64,000 nt of DNA, from assembly GCA_963732865.1 (NCBI GenBank), contig CAVTBC010000003.1, forward strand, positions 310,001-374,000. Direction: 5' to 3'. Of this stretch, positions 44,273-52,038 are shown one piece after another. A program made the position numbers and the translations under genes. How positions within the stretch are numbered: position 1 is the stretch's first letter; the number at the start of each line of letters is the position of its first letter. Origin of the DNA: JADLGL01 sp963732865. GTDB lineage: Bacteria > Pseudomonadota > Alphaproteobacteria > Rhizobiales > Kaistiaceae. Below the pieces are notes generated by a model, which was not told the origin of the DNA, made no database searches, and saw only the letters and a program-made list of their open reading frames with translations.

Positions 44273-45492
44273 GCGAGCGCCCGCCATTCGTCGCGCACCC
44301 CGTCGTCCATCTCACGGTCGAAGTGCTGCGCGCGCAGTCCGGCGGCCGCGCCGCGATCGAGCTCTCCCAGCGCCCAGACTGCCGCACCGCGAACCAACGG
44401 CGACGGATCATCAAGCAGGTGTTCGGCTTGCTTAGCCAGATTCGCATCGCCGGAATTGCCGATGGCGATCAGCACATTGCGGATGAAGCGGTGACGACCG
44501 GCGCGCCTGACAGGTGAGCCGGCGAAGAATTGGCGGAAGGCCGCATCATCGAGCGCCGCCAGATCCGCCAGGCGCGGAGCCTCGAGATCGGCGCGCGCGG
44601 CAAGCTTGGCCTCGCGTCCGGTCTTGGCGAAGCGGTTCCAGGGGCAGACCGCGAGGCAATCGTCGCAGCCGAAAATGCGATTGCCGATGGCCTTGCGGAA
44701 TTCGCGCGGGATCGGCCCGTCATGCTCGATCGTGAGGTAAGAGATGCAGCGGCGCGCATCGAGCTGATACGGAGCCGGGAAAGCGGCTGTCGGGCAGGCG
44801 TCGAGGCAGGCGCGGCAGGTGCCGCAATGGTCGCTCTCGGCATCGTCGGCCGGCATTTCCGCATCGGTCAGAACCGCGCCAAGAAAGAGCCAGGACCCGA
44901 ATTCGCGCGAGACCAGATTGGTGTGCTTGCCCTGCCAGCCGAGCCCGGCGGCCTCGGCAAGCGGCTTTTCCATCAACGGCGCGGTGTCGACAAACACCTT
45001 GACCTCGGCACCGGACCTCACAGCGAAACGGCTGGCCAGCTGCTTGAGCCGTCCCTTGATGAGTTCATGATAATCGCGATTGCGGGCATAGACGGAGACG
45101 TTGCCGCGATCCGTCTTGGCGAGCGTCGCCAGCGGATCGCCCTGCGGCCCGTAATTGAGGCCGAGCATGATGACTGAACGCACCGCCGGCCACATAGCGC
45201 GCGGGTCGCCGCGGCGTGGCGCGGTCGTCTCGATCCAGTCCATGCTGCCGTGACGCCCGGCGGCGATGAAGGCTTCCAGCCGCCCAGCGGCCTTCGGGAT
45301 CGCATCCGGCGGGCAAACGCGCACGGCGTCGAAGCCCTCGGCCGTGGCGTCGGCGAGGAGCGCCTGCTTGAGATCAGAGGCGTCGCGGCTCAGAAGTCCA
45401 GATCGCCGTAGGCCGGCGACGGCGGCACCTGCTTGATCCGATCGGCGAGGATCGGGCGGAACGACAGGCGGGACTTGATCCGTGCGTACCAT
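44269..45492 (-). CDS. queG: Epoxyqueuosine reductase
   Basis: Last enzyme of queuosine synthesis, a cobalamin and iron-sulfur protein reducing epoxyqueuosine in tRNA. Two 4Fe-4S motifs are present (CGTCRACLDACPTAAFPAP with C in DARRCISY, and FGCDDCLAVCPWNRFA), and a HEAT-like tail (SPLVRGAAVWALGELDRG). Family homology starts near residue 40 (LKQALLADATAEGFDAVRV). The only in-frame ATG/GTG/TTG in reach is ATG 45492, which puts the first 35 codons inside the gst gene; a non-standard start near 45395 is possible. Confidence 0.9.
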   Translation of the reverse strand: MVRTDQVPPVVPPDPRRSDQAGAAVAGLRRSGLLSRDASDLKQALLADATAEGFDAVRVCPPDAIPKAAGRLEAFIAAGRHGSMDWIETTAPRRGDPRAMWPAVRSVIMLGLNYGPQGDPLATLAKTDRGNVSVYARNRDYHELIKGRLKQLASRFAVRSGAEVKVFVDTAPLMEKPLAEAAGLGWQGKHTNLVSREFGSWLFLGAVLTDAEMPADDAESDHCGTCRACLDACPTAAFPAPYQLDARRCISYLTIEHDGPIPREFRKAIGNRIFGCDDCLAVCPWNRFAKTGREAKLAARADLEAPRLADLAALDDAAFRQFFAGSPVRRAGRHRFIRNVLIAIGNSGDANLAKQAEHLLDDPSPLVRGAAVWALGELDRGAAAGLRAQHFDREMDDGVRDEWRALA

Positions 45493-46082
45493 GACTTCGC
45501 CGCTTCATTATCGTCCCAGGGCAGCTCGCCAATATAGTCGAGGCACGAAATCTCCGCCGCGGCGGCAAGATCGGCGAGGCTCATCTTCCGGCCGGCCAGC
45601 CAATCGCGCCGTTCGACCAGGTAGCTGATATAGCGCAGATGATAGTGCACATTCGACCTTCCGGCCCGGATGGCGGTCGAATCCGGCGAGCCGCCGCCGC
45701 GCCGCGACGGTGCGAGCCGCTTCATCACGAGCTCGTCGACCAGCGGCCGCGTCACCTCGAAATGCATCTTGTCGCCGAACCAGGAGATGAGACGCCGCGT
45801 CTCGGCCCGTTCCGCCGCTGTCGGCGGCATCAGAGAATCTTCGCCGAAACGGACGCCGCGCGTCTCGGTGAGATATTCCGCGATCGCCGCCGCCGGCGAT
45901 ATGACCGACGCATTGTCATCGGCGAAGATCGGCACGGTGCCGGCCGGATTGAGCGCCAGGATCTCCTCGTCCCGCGTCAGCGGCGGAACCTCGCGCAGTT
46001 CCACCTCCTCGCCATATTCGGCCAGGACGAGGCGGATATAGCGGCAGGGCGCGGACAGGGCGAAATGATAGAGGGTCGGCAT
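45390..46082 (-). CDS. Glutathione S-transferase family protein
   Basis: A 230-residue GST. The thioredoxin-like N-terminal domain (PTLYHFALSAPCRYIRLVLA, ALNPAGTVPIFADDNASVIS with the cis-Pro and Ser contacts) is joined to the helical domain (YISYLVERRDWLAGRKMSLA, the N-capping-box region). The Ser-Pro-Cys active-site environment (SAPCR) suggests a beta-like class. The ATG at 46082 gives the natural start. It heads the run gst-queG-ydeI-small protein-SDR. Confidence 0.87.
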   Translation of the reverse strand: MPTLYHFALSAPCRYIRLVLAEYGEEVELREVPPLTRDEEILALNPAGTVPIFADDNASVISPAAAIAEYLTETRGVRFGEDSLMPPTAAERAETRRLISWFGDKMHFEVTRPLVDELVMKRLAPSRRGGGSPDSTAIRAGRSNVHYHLRYISYLVERRDWLAGRKMSLADLAAAAEISCLDYIGELPWDDNEAAKSWYARIKSRLSFRPILADRIKQVPPSPAYGDLDF

Positions 46083-46240
46083 CCGGAACGCTTTGGCGAT
46101 AGCAAGAAACGCAGCAAATCGGCCGTTCGCAGGGCCATCAGTGCGCAACGCATGCGCCGGAGTTGGCCCCTGAAGGGGGTTCCCGTATAGAGGCCGTATC
46201 GCCGACGAACAACCCGATTCGGCGCTATCCAGAGGTCTTC

Positions 46241-47047
46241 ATGGACGCGGGAACATTCGTCGACGCTCTCGGCCTTGGCGTACTTGAGGGAGCAACCGAG
46301 TTCATTCCGGTCTCCTCCACCGGGCATCTGGTGCTGGCCAGCCATTTCCTCGGCTTCGAGGATCCGGGCAACACTTTCAAAATTCTCATCCAGCTCGGAG
46401 CGGTGCTGGCGGTCCTCAGCATCTATGCTGCGAAGCTGATCGGCATTTTGCGCGCCTTGCCGCATGACCCCAGGGCTCGACGCTTTGTCGCCGCGGTGAT
46501 CATCGCCTTCCTGCCGGCGGCGGTCATCGGCGCGCTCGCGATCGATTTCATCACCAGCGTCCTTCTCGATACGCCGATGCTGATCGCCATCGTCCTCATC
46601 ATTGGCGGCATCGTTCTCCTTTACGTCGATCGCATGAAGCTCCGGCCCGTCCGCTTCGACATCATGGACTATCCGATCCTGATGGCGCTGGGCATCGGCT
46701 TCTTCCAAGTGCTGTCGCTCGTGCCGGGCGTGTCGCGCTCAGGCGCAACGATCGTCGGCGGCCTGCTGCTTGGCGGCGACAAGCGGTCCGCCGCAGAATT
46801 CTCGTTCTTCCTGGCGATGCCGACGATGCTCGGGGCCTTCGTCCTCGACATCTACAAGCATTGGGACACGCTCGATTGGGGCCAGGTCCAGACGGTCGCG
46901 GTCGGCTTCGTCGCAGCGTTCCTGTCGGCGTTGGTCGTGGTGCGCTGGCTTCTCGGCTATGTCAGCCGGCACGGTTTCGCGCTGTTCGCCTGGTGGCGCA
47001 TCGTCGTCGGCAGCGTCGCGCTGGTTCTGCTGCTGGCCGGCGTCTAG
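46241..47047 (+). CDS. uppP: Undecaprenyl-diphosphatase
   Basis: A 268-residue membrane phosphatase recycling the lipid carrier of peptidoglycan and other surface polymers, and giving bacitracin tolerance. The two conserved regions GVLEGATEFIPVSSTGHLVL and SLVPGVSRSGATIVGGLLLG are intact, with about eight spans. ATG 46241 has AGAGG five bases ahead. It is divergent from gst and overlaps the NDUFA9-like gene's stop by 4 nt. Confidence 0.96.
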   Translation: MDAGTFVDALGLGVLEGATEFIPVSSTGHLVLASHFLGFEDPGNTFKILIQLGAVLAVLSIYAAKLIGILRALPHDPRARRFVAAVIIAFLPAAVIGALAIDFITSVLLDTPMLIAIVLIIGGIVLLYVDRMKLRPVRFDIMDYPILMALGIGFFQVLSLVPGVSRSGATIVGGLLLGGDKRSAAEFSFFLAMPTMLGAFVLDIYKHWDTLDWGQVQTVAVGFVAAFLSALVVVRWLLGYVSRHGFALFAWWRIVVGSVALVLLLAGV

Positions 47048-48018
47048 GCGCTGCGCCGCTCGGCGAACTGGCCGCGGACGCGGAAACGCGACAGATAGGT
47101 CGGCAAGATCGCCTCAAGGGCCGTCGGCGCAATGCCGATATCCCGCAGTGTGCGATGCCCGGCAATCGCCTCGGGCGAGACGATGTTGTCGATATAGAGT
47201 TGCACGGCCTGGTCTCGCGTCAGCAGCTGCCGTGGCAACCATTGCAGGACTGAGCCGCCGAGGCGGGCGACAGCCGCCGGGACCGGCAGCTTCAGCCTGC
47301 CGCGGCCGATGACATCAAGCATCAGCTCCATGCATTGGCGAAAGGTCAGCACTTCCGGCCCGCCGAGTTCATAGATCCCGCCGCCTTCGACAAGCCCGTC
47401 CACGGCCCGCTGCACGGCGGTGGCGACATCGCCGACATAGACCGGTTGATATTTCGTCTGGGCACCGAACAGCGGCACGATGGGCGACATCCGCGCGATT
47501 GCGGCGAAGCGGTTGAAGAACGCGTCGCCGGTGCCGAACTGGACCGAGGCGCGGAGGATGGTTGCATCGGCAAAGGCGCGGCGGACCCCGCTCTCGCCGT
47601 CGGCCCGGCTACGGGCATTAACCGAGGGCGATTCCGGATCGGCGCCGATGATCGACATGTGGACGAGGCGCTCGACACCGTTCGCCGCCGCCAGCGTCGC
47701 AATCTGCGTGGCGCCTTCAGCGTGGACGGCCTGGAAGGTCTGTTTGCCGCGCTCGGCGGCGATGCCGACGAGATTGACCGCGGCGGCAGCTCCCTGCAGC
47801 GCCGCGGCGATGGAATTGGGATAGCGGAGGTTCGCCTGCACCGGCTGCACTTGCCCAACCATGCCGAGCGGGCGGAGGAAACCGGCGAGATCAGGCCGGC
47901 GAACGGCGACACGAACCCGGTAGCCGCGCATGGCCAGATCGCGCACCACATGCCGCCCGACGAAACCCGACCCGCCGAAGACCGTGACGAGCCTTCCGTT
48001 GCCATATGTGCCTTGCAT
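47044..48018 (-). CDS. Complex I NDUFA9-subunit-family NAD(P)-binding protein
   Basis: A 324-residue atypical SDR. The dinucleotide motif VTVFGGSGFVGRHVVRDLAM, LVHMSIIGADPESPSVNARS, and the C-terminal region after YQPVYVGDVATAVQRAVDG with GGPEVLTFRQCMELM are characteristic of the bacterial NDUFA9-like group, which in alphaproteobacteria is close to the mitochondrial complex I accessory subunit. It may assist complex I or act in quinone metabolism; the evidence is similarity only. It is transcribed away from the tRNA-Leu. Confidence 0.86.
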   Translation of the reverse strand: MQGTYGNGRLVTVFGGSGFVGRHVVRDLAMRGYRVRVAVRRPDLAGFLRPLGMVGQVQPVQANLRYPNSIAAALQGAAAAVNLVGIAAERGKQTFQAVHAEGATQIATLAAANGVERLVHMSIIGADPESPSVNARSRADGESGVRRAFADATILRASVQFGTGDAFFNRFAAIARMSPIVPLFGAQTKYQPVYVGDVATAVQRAVDGLVEGGGIYELGGPEVLTFRQCMELMLDVIGRGRLKLPVPAAVARLGGSVLQWLPRQLLTRDQAVQLYIDNIVSPEAIAGHRTLRDIGIAPTALEAILPTYLSRFRVRGQFAERRSA

Positions 48019-48156
48019 CGCGTCTCCCCCCGCGCCGGCTCTGCGAGCCGTATCCTTGTCCGGCCCCTATATCGGCCGACGATGGGCCTGTACAGGCGAC
48101 CCGGCGTCACGTCGCCTTCGGCCGCCTACCGCGGTCCAATGCCCGCGACACGTTAA

Positions 48157-48185
48157 TTGACAAGGAGTTGGGCGCCACCTACATC
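48157..48185 (+). promoter_or_regulatory. Probable sigma-70-type promoter of tRNA-Leu
   Basis: A perfect -35 TTGACA (48157-48162), a 17-nt spacer and TACATC as the -10 (48180-48185) would start transcription about 48192, three bases before the tRNA. Confidence 0.65.
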
Positions 48186-48194
48186 GGCGGCCGT

Positions 48195-48279
48195 GCCCAG
48201 GTGGCGGAACTGGTAGACGCGCACGGTTCAGGTCCGTGTGGTGAAAGCCGTGGAGGTTCGAGTCCTCTCCTGGGCACCA
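48195..48279 (+). tRNA. tRNA-Leu (CAG)
   Basis: An 85-nt tRNA including an encoded CCA. The acceptor stem GCCCAGG pairs with CCTGGGC. The anticodon loop TTCAGGT gives anticodon CAG and reads CUG codons. A long variable arm (class II, GTGGTGAAAGCCGTG region) and a T loop TTCGAGT are present. The last 18 nt are the integration target of the adjoining island. It remains complete after insertion. Confidence 0.95.
48262..48279 (+). other. attL (tRNA side) of the island
   Basis: GTCCTCTCCTGGGCACCA, the T-stem/acceptor 3' end of tRNA-Leu, recurs at 53057. It is a common crossover site for tyrosine integrases in tRNA genes. Confidence 0.75.
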
Positions 48280-48286
48280 ATAGCTT

Positions 48287-48309
48287 CTTTAAGCCATTGA
48301 TGCTTAAAG
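48287..48309. promoter_or_regulatory. Inverted repeat between tRNA-Leu and the integrase
   Basis: CTTTAAGC and GCTTAAAG flank a 7-nt loop, 8 nt after the tRNA CCA. It may be an integrase or excisionase arm site or a weak terminator for the tRNA; no T run follows. Confidence 0.5.
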
Positions 48310-48367
48310 GTTTCCTTGAGACCCGTGTATTCCCGACCGCGCTACTGGTACACAAGGCGGGTCCACA

Positions 48368-50035
48368 ATGGGTATCTGGATGGCACATCCGTGGAAGCAC
48401 CCCGATAGCGGCATCTACTACCTCCGCGAGCGCATCCCGGTAGATGTCTTGCAGCGGGCGCGTGGTCGAAGCATCGATTTTCCTCAGGATGCCGGGGGAG
48501 GACACGTGACCGTTGGCCCACGCAGCGGCCACGTGAAGGTGTCTCTGCGAACACGCGAGCGGCGGGACGCAATCGCTCGGTACAACGCGGCAGCGGCGCA
48601 CTTGGCGAGGGTCTGGGCAGCGATGCGGCAGAACAAGCCGGCCGCCCTCACCCACAAGCAGGCGACGGCGCTAGCTGGCGAACTCTATCTGGCTTGGGCC
48701 GGCGAGGACGATCGAGCGGAGCAGTCGATCACCGTTGAGCATATCGGCGGCGGCGAGTTCCGGCGTGTCGATGACCCACTGCCCCCTGACGTGAATGCGG
48801 CCGCCTATCGCTTGGTGATCGGCCGCTTGGAGGATGCTGAGGGTCGCGGGGCGTTGGAGGCGTCGGTCGGTCCCATAGTCGATCGTCTTTTGCTCTCAAA
48901 GGGCATCGGCCAAGTTGATAGCGCAACGAGGCTCATGCTCCTTGAGGCATTCGGTTTGGCACTGCAGGACGCTTTCGCAAAGCGGGAGCGCAACGCGGAA
49001 GGCGACTATTCTCCCGATCCCAAGTCTGAGCGCTTTCCCGCGTGGCGACCGCCGGAGGGTGCGGCCGGTGAACCTCGGGACACGATCCGGGAAGAGCTTT
49101 CCCTGACGGCCGTGGTGGAGCACTGGTGGCGTGAAGCGCAAGCAACGGGGCGAAGCGTCAGCACGTATGGGAGCTATCGAAGCACCTTCCATCGCCTGGC
49201 TACATTTCTCGGGCATGACGATCCCCTCCGTGTGACACGTAGCGATGTGCTTGCGTTCAAAGACCAAAGGCTCGCCCAAGGCGTCTCTGCAAAGACGGTA
49301 CGAGACAGCGACCTCGTCAGCCTGAAATCAGTCTTCGGCTGGGCGGTGGCCAACTTGCGCATGCCGACCAACCCCGCCGATGGCGTCACGGTGCGACGGG
49401 CGAAGGTGGTGATGACGAGGGGCAAGGGGTTTACGCCTGCGGAGGCAGCGGCTGTCCTCCGTCATTCCCTCAACTGCAAGCCAAGCCGGGCGAGTGATAG
49501 GACCTACGGGGCCAAGCGGTGGGTACCGTGGCTTTGTGCCTACACGGGCGCGAGGGTCGGCGAGATTGTGCAACTCCGCAAGGAAGACGTTAGACGCGAA
49601 GATGAAAGCTGGCTTATTGCGATTACGCCAGAGGCGGGGCCGGTGAAGACCAAGCAGGCGAGAGAAGTACCTCTTCATCGGCACCTCGTGGAGCTTGGCT
49701 TCCTCCAGTTCGTCGATCGGGCTCCGTTCGGTTATCTCTTCATCTTTTCACCCGAAGGGACCGATTTCCCTCGCGGGCGATGGCAGGCGGTGAAGAACAG
49801 GGTGGCGGAGTTCGTACGGGAAGTGGTGGCGGATAGATCGGTCGCCCCTAATCACGCGTGGCGCCATACCTTCAAGACGATCGGCCGAGGCGCTGGCATT
49901 CAGGACACAGTGCTCGACGCCATCTGCGGCCATGCTCCCCGCACCGAGGGCGACGCCTATGGAAGCGTGACACTGCAAGCAAAGGTGAAAGCCTTGCGCC
50001 GCTTCCCTAAGTTCAACATTGGAGCGGGACCATAG
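48368..50035 (+). CDS. Tyrosine site-specific integrase
   Basis: A 555-residue integrase. The N-terminal part begins with the DUF6538-like MGIWMAHPWKHPDSGIYYLR. A SAM-like core-binding domain lies at about residues 235-325 (VVEHWWREAQATGRSVSTYG). The catalytic residues are visible: Arg in YTGARVGEIVQLRKEDV, Lys in GPVKTKQAREVPLHRHL, His-x2-Arg in PNHAWRHTFKTIG, His in AICGHAPRTEG and the Tyr nucleophile in DAYGSVTLQAKVKALRRFP. It is complete. It should recombine the tRNA-Leu attachment sites. Confidence 0.92.
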   Translation: MGIWMAHPWKHPDSGIYYLRERIPVDVLQRARGRSIDFPQDAGGGHVTVGPRSGHVKVSLRTRERRDAIARYNAAAAHLARVWAAMRQNKPAALTHKQATALAGELYLAWAGEDDRAEQSITVEHIGGGEFRRVDDPLPPDVNAAAYRLVIGRLEDAEGRGALEASVGPIVDRLLLSKGIGQVDSATRLMLLEAFGLALQDAFAKRERNAEGDYSPDPKSERFPAWRPPEGAAGEPRDTIREELSLTAVVEHWWREAQATGRSVSTYGSYRSTFHRLATFLGHDDPLRVTRSDVLAFKDQRLAQGVSAKTVRDSDLVSLKSVFGWAVANLRMPTNPADGVTVRRAKVVMTRGKGFTPAEAAAVLRHSLNCKPSRASDRTYGAKRWVPWLCAYTGARVGEIVQLRKEDVRREDESWLIAITPEAGPVKTKQAREVPLHRHLVELGFLQFVDRAPFGYLFIFSPEGTDFPRGRWQAVKNRVAEFVREVVADRSVAPNHAWRHTFKTIGRGAGIQDTVLDAICGHAPRTEGDAYGSVTLQAKVKALRRFPKFNIGAGP

Positions 50036-50280
50036 GCCCTGGGATGATCGGCCGATGCCGTGGTGCCTCCCGAGACGACAACTCTTGTTCGCGGCCGGCC
50101 CCTCTCCACTTGCTCATCAGGCTTCGTGTGCCAGTGACGCTTGACGCTGCTGTTTGGCGATCGTTTGACGCGTAAAATCCCAGTCGTCACGGGGGAGAGC
50201 TTCCACCCGCTAACGAGCTTAAGCTGATGGCGCAAAGTGACCGGGCTGCGGTCCTACTGATAGATCACACGAGCGAGGGG
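50036..50280. other. Non-coding stretch after the integrase
   Basis: The 245 nt between the integrase stop and the repeat array hold no gene I can support. A 92-residue minus-strand frame covers most of it and part of the integrase, but it lacks a ribosome site and any recognisable sequence. Confidence 0.4.
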
Positions 50281-50660
50281 GGAGTTGTGCTTGCGCTTGG
50301 GACCACGAGACTGGGTGAGCGTCGGTGCTTGCGCTCGGGGTGGTGAGACTAGCGAGTGGCGTCGGTGCTTGCGCTCGGGGTGGTGAGACTAGCGAGTGGC
50401 GTCGGTGCTTGCGCTGGGGGTGGTGAGACTAGCGAGTGGCGTCGGTGCTTGCGCTCGGGGTGGTGAGACTAGCGAGTGGCGTCGGTGCTTGCGCTGGGGG
50501 TGGTGAGACTAGCGAGTGGCGTCGGTGCTTGCGCTCGGGGTGGTGAGACTAGCGAGTGGCGTCGGTGCTTGCGCTGGGGGTGGTGAGACTAGCGAGTGGC
50601 GTCGGTGCTTGCGCTCGGGGTGGTGAGACTAGCGAGTGGCGTCGGTGCTTGCGCTGGGGC
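50281..50660. repeat. Array of 40-bp tandem repeats (8 full units plus ends)
   Basis: Eight complete 40-bp units occupy 50321-50640, each starting GTCGGTGCTTGCGCT and ending AGCGAGTGGC, with a ninth truncated unit at 50641-50659 and a diverged copy at 50281-50320. The only difference between full units is C or G at unit position 16. The order in units 1-9 is C C G C G C G C G, so from unit 2 on two variants alternate as an 80-bp higher-order repeat. Because 40 is not a multiple of three, no frame can read through it in register; it is not coding. Confidence 0.93.
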
Positions 50661-50809
50661 AGCGCTAGGAAGGTGGCCTTGGCCTCCTCGCCATCATCGG
50701 CCACCGTCTCGATAAGCTCTCTAACGCGGTCACTCAGTGTCCCGGAACTAAAGCATGGGCGAGAGAGGAGGGCGAGGAGGCCGATCGAGCCCTTCATCCC
50801 TCCGTGCAT
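50549..50809 (-). CDS. Possible truncated small protein running into the repeat array
   Basis: An 86-residue frame. The first ~50 residues (GSIGLLALLSRPCFSSGTLS, RVRELIETVADDGEEAKATF) look like a genuine protein segment. The last ~35 (RRHSLVSPPRAQAPTPLASL onward) are encoded by the tandem repeats, so the original C-terminus has been replaced. It may be a remnant of a gene broken by repeat expansion. No function is recognised. Confidence 0.35.
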   Translation of the reverse strand: MHGGMKGSIGLLALLSRPCFSSGTLSDRVRELIETVADDGEEAKATFLALPQRKHRRHSLVSPPRAQAPTPLASLTTPSASTDATR

Positions 50810-50893
50810 AACCTTAAGATGTGCGCCTCAGAATGGTAGCGAAAAAGCTCACTCTTCCCGTCGCGCTTCAACCACAAGATGTACGTCCATGCT

Positions 50894-51637
50894 TCACATC
50901 AATGAAAGCCGAGCGAACAATCGCGTGACCCCTTTGGCGTCCCACTGCCGGCCGCGCGGCGACAGAACACCGCGGGCGTTCAGGGCGGAGGCAATGCCGC
51001 GGGCGGAGGTGACGCCCGTGAGACGGAGGGCGTCTAGTTCCCCCCGTAAGCGCCGTGCGGTGGCGTTGGCGCGGTCCTTTATGGCAGCTATCGCCGGGGC
51101 GTTGTCCTTGCCCCGCAAGTGCTTGGCTCCGTGAGGATTTCCTAGGCGCTTCACGTTGGGGTGGCCTCGCTGTCCGGTCTTGACGACACGCTTGCGAGCC
51201 GCGACGAGAGCCGCTTTCGTTCGGTCAGAGATGGCATCGCGCTCATGCTCGGCGACCGCTGCCATGACCGTGAGCGTCAGCCGGTTCGCGTCGGGCAGGT
51301 CGCAGGCGACGAACTCAACGCCGGCTTCTTGCAGCCCCGTCAGGAAATGGACGTTGCGCGACAGGCGGTCGAGCTTTGCGATCACCAGCGTGGCACCAGC
51401 GTTTCGGCTGTGCGTGAGGGCTTTCGCAAGCTCGGGGCGATCGGAGCGTCGGCCGCTCTCCACCTCAACGTACTCAGCGAGCAGCGTGGCGGCGCGGACG
51501 AGGCGGGCAACTGCTTCGCGTTGAGCTTCGATGCCGAGACCTGTGATGCCCTGCTTGGCAGTGGAAACGCGAAGGTACGACACGAAGCGAGGCGCAGTGC
51601 TGTTTTCTCGATTGGCCGAACGCCGGGCGTCGGGCAT
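50894..51637 (-). CDS. Serine recombinase (resolvase family)
   Basis: A 247-residue resolvase/invertase-type enzyme: FVSYLRVSTAKQGITGLGIE with the nucleophile Ser in the first strand, then IAKLDRLSRNVHFLTGLQEA and LTVMAAVAEHERDAISDRTK, followed by a recombinase-type C-terminal part with a helix-turn-helix (GVTSARGIASALNARGVLSP, RGRQWDAKGVTRLFARL). It probably cuts and rejoins DNA at palindromic sites, perhaps in the 51.6-52.0 kb upstream region. It is divergent from the membrane-protein gene. Confidence 0.9.
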   Translation of the reverse strand: MPDARRSANRENSTAPRFVSYLRVSTAKQGITGLGIEAQREAVARLVRAATLLAEYVEVESGRRSDRPELAKALTHSRNAGATLVIAKLDRLSRNVHFLTGLQEAGVEFVACDLPDANRLTLTVMAAVAEHERDAISDRTKAALVAARKRVVKTGQRGHPNVKRLGNPHGAKHLRGKDNAPAIAAIKDRANATARRLRGELDALRLTGVTSARGIASALNARGVLSPRGRQWDAKGVTRLFARLSLM

Positions 51638-52038
51638 GGTTCATCCTCCAGTTGGCGAATAGCCTAACGTTCGTTTGGCGGTTTGCCAAGGCCAATAACG
51701 CGCGCGGTTAAAGCGCGGAGCCAGGACACGATCAGCGGCGCTCGTGATTGCTGTCACCCCCCAGGGGGGAGCAAAGCTGTACGGCAGCAGGTGAATACCC
51801 TCTCGCCTGGCTGACCCCTCTACGATCGCGCCCGGGCGACGAACCGCGCGCCTGCCTGTGACCGATAAACTGACAGAGCCGAAAGTCCCTGAGGAAAAGG
51901 CAAGGGTCTCCGGCGGCGTCGCTAAAGCCGATCACAACGCTGTCGTGATTTCCGCCAGTCGACTAGATAATCCTCAGAGAATGGAAAGCTTGCGCGCGCA
52001 AGCTTGTCGAATCGCCTCAAAGTTGATCTTGTGATTTG
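51638..52038. other. Shared upstream region with palindromes, between the recombinase and the membrane-protein gene
   Basis: A 401-nt region without a supportable gene. It contains TTGGC-GGTTT-GCCAA (51675-51689), next to the recombinase start, a CCCCCC-A-GGGGGG stretch near 51757-51769 and a 20-bp perfect palindrome at 51986-52005. Such symmetrical sites are what a recombinase or a dimeric regulator would bind. A 67-residue minus-strand frame inside it (51732-51935) has no support. Confidence 0.6.
51986..52005. promoter_or_regulatory. 20-bp perfect palindrome
   Basis: AAGCTTGCGCGCGCAAGCTT is perfectly self-complementary and lies 33 nt ahead of the membrane-protein start at 52039. It may be an operator or a crossover site. 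Confidence 0.6.

Noticed and set aside
49957..50235. 92-codon minus-strand frame after the integrase
   Set aside because: Overlaps the integrase end, no ribosome site, no recognisable domain.
50281..50660. CRISPR array
   Set aside because: The units are contiguous identical 40-mers without variable spacers and no cas genes are nearby.
50556..51134. 192-codon plus-strand frame over the repeats and recombinase
   Set aside because: Antisense to the serine recombinase and starts in the repeat array.
51732..51935. 67-codon minus-strand frame in the island control region
   Set aside because: No support beyond length; sits among palindromes.
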